Part shown: piece by piece, positions 56,415-64,000 of the stretch
Position numbering within the stretch: position 1 is the stretch's first letter
Layout of the letters: each line of letters begins with the position of its first letter
The notes under the pieces: generated by a model
Told to the model about the DNA's origin: nothing
Database searches by the model: none
What the model saw: the letters and a program-made list of their open reading frames with translations, nothing else
Origin: Adenanthera pavonina
Lineage: Eukaryota > Streptophyta > Magnoliopsida > Fabales > Fabaceae
Assembly (NCBI GenBank): GCA_026686845.1
Contig: JAIVEN010000021.1
Coordinates: 24,570,001-24,634,000, forward strand
Direction of reading: 5' to 3'
DNA length: 64,000 nt
Translations under genes and position numbers: made by a program

Positions 56415-59400
56415 TAGAGCCGTCAAAATGGGTTTGATGAGTTAAACGAGTTAACTCACCACGAGTTACGAGTTAAATGAGCTGACTCATTTAACCCACC
56501 TTAATTTGACGGGTCAAAAATTAAAATCTGGCTCACTAGGTGGGTTAAACGAGCTAACCCACTTAACCCACAAAAAATAAATAACTATATATACACAATT
56601 CAATTTCAACATTTAAATTTTTTATATTTGTCCCAAAAAAAAGGAAATTCAAACATTTTGGATCATTCTATTGTCTTAAAATTTAGCAATATTTCAATTT
56701 CAACATTTAACTTTCTAATGTCTAGCACAAAAAAAAAAAGAAAAAATAAGAAATTCAAAATATCTCATCATTCTAATGTCCTAAACTTCAACAATATTTG
56801 CCTTTTGTCTTGTAGATGCAATATCACCATCAACATAAATATCTCCATTTCCACCATGCACATTAGTGTCTTCTGCAATACAATATAAAGAAATATATAT
56901 AAATTAAAAACCAAAATAAAATAATAAAATAAAAAATAATTATCCAAATGAATGTATTAATAAATTACCAGTATCATTATATTCAAAACCATGTAGCCAA
57001 CTACGAGTATAAATAAGAGCTCGGACATGATCTAAAAGGAGTGAACTTCTATATTTATTCAACACCCGAGAGCCAATGCTAAAAGTTAATTCACTAGCTA
57101 CTGTAGTGATTGAGATGTTAAATAAATCACAAGCCATTTTCGAAAGTGTAGGAAACCGATATTGGTTCTCCTTCCAATATTCCAAGACATCCAAATTTTT
57201 AGAATATTTAAGATCAATGTTTGCTTCCTCCAAGTATTGGTCCAATTCAAACTTTCCCTCACAAGAACATTATTCATTGATATACTTGATATATTCCTAC
57301 ATTTAAATATAAATTATTAATAACATGAGAGTAATTAACAAAAAACTAATTAAAGAGATAAATCACGTATCATAAAATACAAGAAACATAAACTTACATA
57401 AAAAATGGCTTCCTCATCCCCTCCTACATTAGTAGGCTCAATTGATGGTGGTGTTGTTGGCATGCATGAAGCACTCACTTCACCCAATGTATGAGGTGAA
57501 TCATTTCTTTCATATTGGGAATAAAGGTAATATAACTTACTCTTGATATTGTCAAATTTCTCTTGACAAGTTTGAGGATCAATCCCATTGTAAGAAAAAC
57601 GTAACATCTCAAACTTCAAACGAGGGTCAAGAACTGTTGCAAGTGCAAGGATAACGCTATATTCACCCCAATATTTGTCAAATTTTGCTCTCATTCTCAT
57701 GGCCATTTCTTGAATTACCGAATCACCATTCTTCAAATTATTTGTCAACAAACATTCAATTTTCCATACTAGCAAGAAATATGCATTGGAAGTAGGATAA
57801 CTTGAACCAGAAAACAAATTGGTAATCATTTCGAATGGACGTAAAAACTCACACATTTGTTCTCCTATTTTCCACTCTTCATTTGATGGGCAATACTTGT
57901 AATTTCTATTGGTTATGGATAGTCTAGTAAAAGCATGCCGATACCTAATTGCACTTTCAAGCACTGTAAATGTAGAATTCCATCTAGTAGGAACATCCAT
58001 TCGCAAACCAACTTTAGCGTCAATATTACCAACTATTTTGACACAATCCTTGAAATGAATCATTCTTTCCTACCAAGCCTTTACATACTTAATACTCTCT
58101 CTAATCATATGTAAAGCTCCACTAGCAACTTTCAAACTCTCTTGAACTATAAGATTCAATATATAGGCACAACACCTCACATGAAAGAACTCACCATCAC
58201 ATAACAAACCATTTTGTAAACATAATTGATCTTTCAAAATCTCTTGCATATTATCATTTGCGGAAGCATTATCCAAAGTAATGGAGAAAACTTTCATTTC
58301 AATCTCCCAATCTTTTAAACATTCAAAAACTTTGTTGGCCAACTCAACCCCATTATGAGGAGGCTCCATTTTAGAAAATGAGAGAATTTTACTATTTAGC
58401 TTCCAATTTTCATCTACAAAATGTACAGTTAAACAAATATAACATTCATATGTGCAAGCTGTCCAACAATCAAAAGTTAAACATATTCTACTAGGACTCT
58501 TATGCATAGTTTGTTTTAATTTTTCTTTTTGCTGAAGATATAACTTCGAAACATCAGCAATTGTAGTATTCCTAGTAATAAACTTTACATCAGGATTGTA
58601 CAACTTGAAAAGTTCTCTCACCCATCTATACTCAACAAATAAATATGGAAGATCATACTCAATAATAGCCATGGAAATAATCTCTCAAGCACGTTTATTA
58701 TCAATTTGTCTAGACCTTAATTTTCCATCTTGATCTAACATCATTGTACCAACATCATGAAATTTAGAAAGATGTGGGCATTTAGGAATATGACGTGATA
58801 GTGTAGAAGCCCCCATTTTTTACCCACCACAAACATATATTTGTCCACACCCATTACATTTAGCTTTCTCTTTACCATCAATTTTGCCTAATTTAGTGAA
58901 AGATCTCCAAACCTCTGAGGTGCAGGTTCTAGGCTTCTTATTTTGAGATTTTTCTTCTTTTTCAACCTCTCTAACTTTATTGGATGGAGAAAAAATTCTT
59001 GCTTGGTCCAAATTTACTAGCTCAGTGTCACCAACACTTTTTTTTATAGGTTCCATGATAATGATTTCTGAGAAAAAACAAAAAGTTATAGAAACTAAGT
59101 ATATTCATATAAAATTCTCTTTCTATTTTCAAAGAAATATAAGAAAAGATAACTATAAAATATTGTTTCATAGTTGCACAAAAATAATGTTATTATAAGA
59201 AAGGAGGACAATAAAAATTAAAATAAGTATCATGATATAAGACGTATGACCATGAAAACTTTTAGTTTGTTGACTTCTTTTATACTTAGAAATAACACTT
59301 TTAGTTTGCTAATAATTGTTGCAGGCAAAACTCTTTTTTCGTGCATCGATAAAAATTCTCTAAGATCCATAAAAAGGACTATAATTGTAAAAGACAAAAC

Positions 59401-59847
59401 ACAAGGCAAAAGGATATGGGAGAGTACTGAAAAGAAGCAAAAAAGTATGCAAGAGTGAAGAACTTTGGTGTTGAGCAAGCAAATTAGATCGAGGACATGA
59501 AGAGGGATAACAATCGACAATAGGCTGCCGTAATATAGATGAAATTCATATTGAATGGACTTAGGGTTTAAGATTTTATATAAAATTAGTTTTTAAATAT
59601 TATGATATATTAATTTGGATTTTAAGAAATAACTTTATATTTGGACTTTTTTTTATTTAATATTATAATGAGTTAAACAGGCTAACCCATCTAACTTGCG
59701 AATTAGCTTATTTAGCTCATGGGTTAAATAAGTCGGGTTCGTTTGATCATACTAAAAAATATCTACAAAAGAGGCATCAACTCAACTCACCAAATTAGTA
59801 GATTAAACGGGCTAACTCATTAGGCTCAACTCATTTTGACGGCTCTA
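56415..59847 (-). mobile_element. hAT transposon inserted in the LINE
   Basis: The left end is TAGAGCCGTCAAAATGGGTT and the right end, reverse-complemented, is TAGAGCCGTCAAAATGAGTT: near-identical 20-bp terminal inverted repeats. Flanks read GAGGTAAAT(T) on the left and GAGGTAAT on the right, an 8-bp hAT duplication with a small indel. Subterminal DNA at both ends carries repeated TTAAACGRGCTAACYCA motifs, the kind of site hAT transposases bind. Full length is 3433 bp. Confidence 0.93.
56940..59056 (-). pseudogene. hAT transposase (BED finger, RNase H-like core, dimerisation domain)
   Basis: The DDE-type enzyme excises and reinserts the element. It starts at 59056 (MEPIKKSVGDTELVN). The BED zinc finger spans the first stop (SEVWRSFTKLGKIDGKEKAK, CNGC, then HIPKC). 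The catalytic region has ICLTFDCWTACTYECYICLT and VFSITLDNASANDNM, followed by HVRCCAYILNLIVQ and DVPTRWNSTFTVLE. An intron at about 57297-57397 (GTAAGT..TAG) leads to the C-terminal dimerisation region (LDVLEYWKENQYRFPTLSKM). In-frame stops are TAA 58820-58822, TGA 58685-58687, TAG 58070-58072 and one near 57270. With only about four stops it is a young casualty, not an active gene. Confidence 0.9.
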
Positions 59848-61010
59848 GAGGTAATCAAAGAATTTGCTTTCAAAATTCCCTTTATGATCCACGATGTATT
59901 AGAATGCTTTTTTAACTCTATAGCAAAATCTTTCAGAGAGTACTTTGGTCGCATAGTTTTGAAGAAAATTTTTTTTATCAAATTTCATGATGCGCCAAAT
60001 TTGCTTTGCCAAGAGAGCGTTATTGAGCTTAGTGAATGTTCTGAAACCCAAACCACCCAATGATCTAGGCTTGCAAAGCTCACACCACCTTATAAGATGC
60101 ATATTAGGATTGTTGGAATAGTTGAAACCCAAAACAAAAAATCTTTGCACCATGAGTCCAACTTTTACAATACTTTTTAGGCAAATGAATGCAAGAAAAT
60201 TGGTAAATCAAAGAGGAGTTAACAACAAAATTCATAAGAGTCATTTGAGCAGCTTGTGATGAGAGCTTATATTTCCATCCATTTAGCTTGGTTTCAAGCT
60301 TATCAAGTAGGCTCTTGTATATATGATCTTTATTTCTTTTTGCATCCACCCAAGTGCCAAAATATTTGCCCAATATTTTGGAGAATTTAACATTAAATAA
60401 TAATTTCAAAAAAGACAATTTTTCCCTGCGTGACATATTACGGGATTTTTGCCAATTTTAGATTGTCTAGAGAGAGAGAGAGAGAGAGAGCAATAATGAT
60501 TCAAAGCCTCTAAAACATGTTTGCTTTCTTCCAAATTACATCTAAAGAAAAAAATTATATCATCAACATACATGAAATGAGATATAAGCTCTGATTGCCT
60601 ACTAAATTTGACACCCTTCCATTGTCCCAGTTTCTCCTTTCCTTGAATTATGCAAGATAAAGCATTAGCTACTAATATGAAAAGGTAGGGTGATAAAGGA
60701 TCATCTTGTTGAATTTGAAAGATGACTCTCATTGGGTTCCCACTAACTAAGATATGATGGGAAACCCTACTGACAAATTATATAATCATCTGCACCCACC
60801 TCAAAGGGAACTCCATTATATAAGCAAAACTGCAAGGAAATTCCAAGAAATCTTGTCACATGTTTTGGCAAAATAAATTTTAAAAGCTCCCCATCTTGTT
60901 TTCTGTTTTTTATTATTCTAAATTTGATGCATAATTTCAGCACCTAAGATGATGTTGTCTAAGATCAATCTGCCTTTAGAAATGCACTTTGATGAGGAGC
61001 TTTGAAAGGG
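59848..61010 (-). pseudogene. L1-type LINE, 5' part (reverse transcriptase), 5'-truncated
   Basis: Read on the minus strand it enters mid reverse transcriptase: LILDNIILGAEIM near 60950, the RVIFQIQQDDPLSPYLF block at 60730, and the catalytic FMYVDDIIFFF at about 60550 (YVDD rather than the commoner YADD). The thumb-side blocks NGWKYKLSSQAAQMTLMN (60250) and RWCELCKPRSLGGLGFRTF (60060) follow. No endonuclease or ORF1 lies upstream of about 61010, so the copy is 5'-truncated, as LINEs usually are. Frame changes are frequent. An (AG)n run sits inside the coding part. Confidence 0.88.
60469..60492. repeat. (AG)n microsatellite within the LINE
   Basis: On the minus strand this reads as repeated Ser-Leu codons just after the YVDD region, where LINEs normally have a single Ser-Leu. 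Confidence 0.8.
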
Positions 61011-62637
61011 TAATGTATTAGTTTACAATATTATTGTTTGATTTGGAAATTTTTTTCTTTTATTTAATCATTATTTCATTTATTTTTATTCATTTAATCT
61101 TTTCATCCTAGAGAAAATTACATATAAATACTAAGGAAGATAGTTATTTCCAAAACGGTCCCTAAATTTGGTCTAATTCCAAGATCATATTGTTGTATAT
61201 AATGAGAAATAATTTTTTGGCTAAAAAGACTGAAATGTCTCTGCCCATCTAACATTACAATTAATTTCTATTGATTTATTATTGATTTTCGTATATTTGC
61301 AACTGATATTCATTAATTTGCCATTTACCATATATTATTTATAATTAACTATGGGTTATACTCATTTGCAATTATTTTCTATTGATTTATGATTGACTCC
61401 CATAGATTTGCAACTGACTCTCATTATTACGGTAGGAGAATTTTAGTCTTTTTAATTAAAAAAACTTATTACACATTACATATTACTGTATAATTTTAGA
61501 ATTGGACCAAATTTAGGAATTATTTTAAAAATAACTTTCTACCATATTATTTATATATATTTTTCCCTTTTTAAGTTTTATAAAAACTGAGGTGCAACCC
61601 GCGTATCGCATGGGCCCGTGTTTTTTTCTAATCTGGTCGTGGATAACTAGAAATTAAATGAGCCTATTAGTGTGCTTTTTTTCTTGCGCGCACTTGTGGC
61701 TTTTTTAATTCGATCCTGGACAGGTGTGAATTAAATGGGCTTGTTCATGGTTGTTTTTCTTTTTAATAAATTTAAGTTGAGGGAAGTAAAAATCATTTCA
61801 ATTTTCGTTGTTAAGGGAACGACTGAACCATCTCTCAAATTAATTGTTAATTAAGTATTTTAATTATTGGTACTATTTCAAGAAGTAGAGGGTTCAGTTT
61901 TCTATTGTTAAGAGGAAAAGTCTCTAATTGTAGTGTGTAGAAATGATTTTGGTCCTTTTTCTTATTAACATGCGGTGGTTTGGGAGGAGAAGGTACGTGC
62001 CATTTGAAATTAATTTATCAAGGCTCACGGATCTGTATGTGCCCGTGTTGAGGAAGAAGAAGGAATGATTGCATGTGAAGACTACGAATGTGATGAAGAA
62101 CTAACATGGCTGGGTGAAAAAATATATTTATTCTAGAATGGGTTCCACAATGGTAAAAGATGTTGTGGGGAAATGATTTGAGCAACAAGCATAAGAATAT
62201 TATTATTGGGGTCAAAACTGACATTGGATCAAATGTGGGTTGATTTGCTACACATTTTACAAGAATACCATTTGCTTTTTTTTTTAGGTGTGAATTATCC
62301 TGAGCCGTGGGAAGCAGCAAGAGAGGCTATCACTAACACTAGTTAGAAGAGGCATTCTGTTTGACAGAACAATACATGGTACCAAAATGATTTTAATATA
62401 AAACAAATATCTATAAAATGGGAGTTTGAAATACAAAGAATTGTATTTATAGACACAAACAATCATTTATTGACAAATCACCTAGAATAGAAGAACAGAA
62501 TATGTCTGAATAAGGATTAGGATATTCTATGAAATAAGTAGCCATGCCTACCACACAAGGAAAAGCAATCTATCTAATCAATTAAATAAGAAGACTTTTA
62601 ATGATTCAATTTTGGAAATTTTTATTTTAGCTAATTA
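61011..62637. other. AT-rich intergenic DNA
   Basis: I see no gene or named element. Short frames on both strands lack conserved content. Confidence 0.5.
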
Positions 62638-62938
62638 TACTTAAATATTTAGTTCAATTCATTTAGAAAATTAGTTTCTTATACTTAGAAATTTAGTTTA
62701 ATTTACTTGAAAATTTATTTCATTCTACTTAGAAAATTAGTTCATTCTATTTGGAATTTAATTTATTTTGCTTAAAAATTTAATTTAGTTAATTTGAAAA
62801 TTTAATTCAATTTACTTGAAAAATTAGTACAACCCACTTAGAAAATTAATATATTTCACTTGAGAAATTAATTCAGTTCACTTAAAAATTAGTTTAACTC
62901 ACTGTGAAATTTAGTTTATTTTACTTTGAAAAAAATTA
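62638..62938. repeat. Minisatellite, about 13 copies of a 22-bp unit
   Basis: The consensus is close to ACTTAGAAATTTAGTTCATTTT, repeated head to tail with substitutions and occasional 21-bp copies (ACTTGAAAAATTAGTACAACCC, ACTTAGAAAATTAATATATTTC, ACTTGAGAAATTAATTCAGTTC). It is entirely AT-rich and non-coding. Confidence 0.85.
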
Positions 62939-64000
62939 TAAGTAATTTTGTCTTGTGATTCTTTTTATTTTCTCAGCTAAAGATCCAGATCCTTTTAAGG
63001 GATTAAAAAAATTAGGAGTTTTTTTTAAAGCATTTTTTCCTAATATGTCTTTTTTCCAACTTTTGAAGTTAAATTTAATTGCTAACTTTTTTGGTTTTTT
63101 TTTTCTTTTAACTTGTAAAAACCTCATTTTTTTTTCTCTCCAAAGCATTCACATGCAGGACAAGGGGGACTTTTTATTTGAGTTTAAAATATATTGAACC
63201 ACTCAAAAAAATCAATACCAAATGATATTAATTAAAATTAATATAAATTTGAAAAATAAAATCAATGCTAATTAATTAGTGAAAAACGATAAAAAAAATT
63301 TAGATGAAGCCTACTATTTGGCTAATGTACAATATAGTCCCACTCTACTTTTAATTATATACTAGACTAGACTAGATAGATACTAAATTTAACTCCTCAT
63401 GTGATGTGGGGACAAATAAAAACTATGTATTTGTCACATATATTATGTTAAAAAAAATACAAAAACACAATTGCTTATATTAATCATTTGGCACATTAAA
63501 TTTTTGTGATTGAAAGATAAAAATTATAGTAAAGTGGCCTTTATGATTTTATATTAAGTAGATTAAAAAATATTATTAGGTAATAATCATAAAATATATA
63601 ATTAATTTTGTAATTTTTGTTAAGGTTAATATTAATTTCTTGAAACAAAATTTTAAATCCTTTTGTTAACTTTTAATATTATAAATAATTTCAATTGCAT
63701 ATTTTATGATTATCACCTAATTTCAATCAAGTTTAAATACAGTTGCTTTAGTTTTTTTTAACTAATACAATTAATAGAACTTTACAATAATAAGATAAAT
63801 ATGGTTTTGTGAAATATTTTGAGATAGGATATGGCATATGAAATGCTTAACAAGTTTAAAGATAAGATGTCTATTTTTTGCCAAAGAAAAAAAGATAGAA
63901 TATCTATTCTTTTTGAACAAACACATGGTGCAAAGTAACATAGGAGAGTAAAAAAAAAAAAGGAAAAAGGCCAATAGTAGCAAGTCCTTATAATAATTTG
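62939..64000. other. AT-rich intergenic DNA to window end
   Basis: No gene or element is recognised. The frames at 62936-63197 on either strand are low-complexity Lys/Phe-rich and probably chance. Confidence 0.5.

Noticed and set aside
1..64000. CRISPR arrays, bacterial operons, riboswitches, rRNA and tRNA genes
   Set aside because: The sequence is plant nuclear. The tandem repeats found lack regular unique spacers, and no tRNA- or rRNA-like sequence was noticed by eye. A covariance-model scan would be needed to exclude small RNA genes.

Overview
This is plant nuclear DNA. Genes are split by AT-rich introns with GT..AG borders, the protein families include plant-type ones (a GH28 polygalacturonase, a DRM-type DNA methyltransferase homologue, an ECT-type YTH protein), and the intergenic DNA is full of plant retrotransposons whose primer sites match initiator tRNA-Met. 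A eudicot is most likely. I cannot name the species from sequence alone.

Layout. 1-6480: most of a decayed Ty1/copia element of SIRE/Maximus type on the minus strand, with its 5' LTR; the other LTR lies outside the window. 6481-12950: AT-rich DNA with three phase-compatible exon-like segments of an unrecognised plus-strand gene (9226-11807). An inverted-repeat element and a 190-bp CACTA MITE sit in its apparent introns. 12960-16499: a purine-rich block and a Tat/Ogre-like LTR remnant. 16500-22130: mostly non-coding, with one orphan promoter-like segment near 19.1 kb. 22351-24886: an intact six-exon polygalacturonase gene (+). 26183-26239: a small fragment of a GDP-L-fucose synthase gene. 27824-29209: a four-exon gene for a 97-residue LYR-motif mitochondrial-type protein (+), followed by an 85-bp minisatellite. 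31052-45457: a nine-exon DRM3-like gene (-) whose 7.6-kb intron holds an RTE LINE with a perfect 17-bp target duplication, followed at once by a gag-protease-only Ty3/gypsy element. 48786-52850: a seven-exon YTH/ECT m6A-reader gene (-). 55.1-61.0 kb: an L1-type LINE (-) split by a 3.4-kb hAT transposon. 62.64-62.94 kb: a 22-bp-period minisatellite.

The four intact genes (polygalacturonase, LYR protein, DRM3, ECT) have spliced frames that sum to whole codons. They belong to unrelated pathways: cell-wall pectin, mitochondrial assembly, RNA-directed DNA methylation and m6A reading. No cluster logic is expected. I found no CRISPR array, rRNA, tRNA or bacterial-type operon, and no evidence of a wholly new system. 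The most useful results are the spliced gene models, the nested transposons with their target duplications, the nonsense pattern in the copia element, and the unrecognised exon chain at 9.2-11.8 kb.
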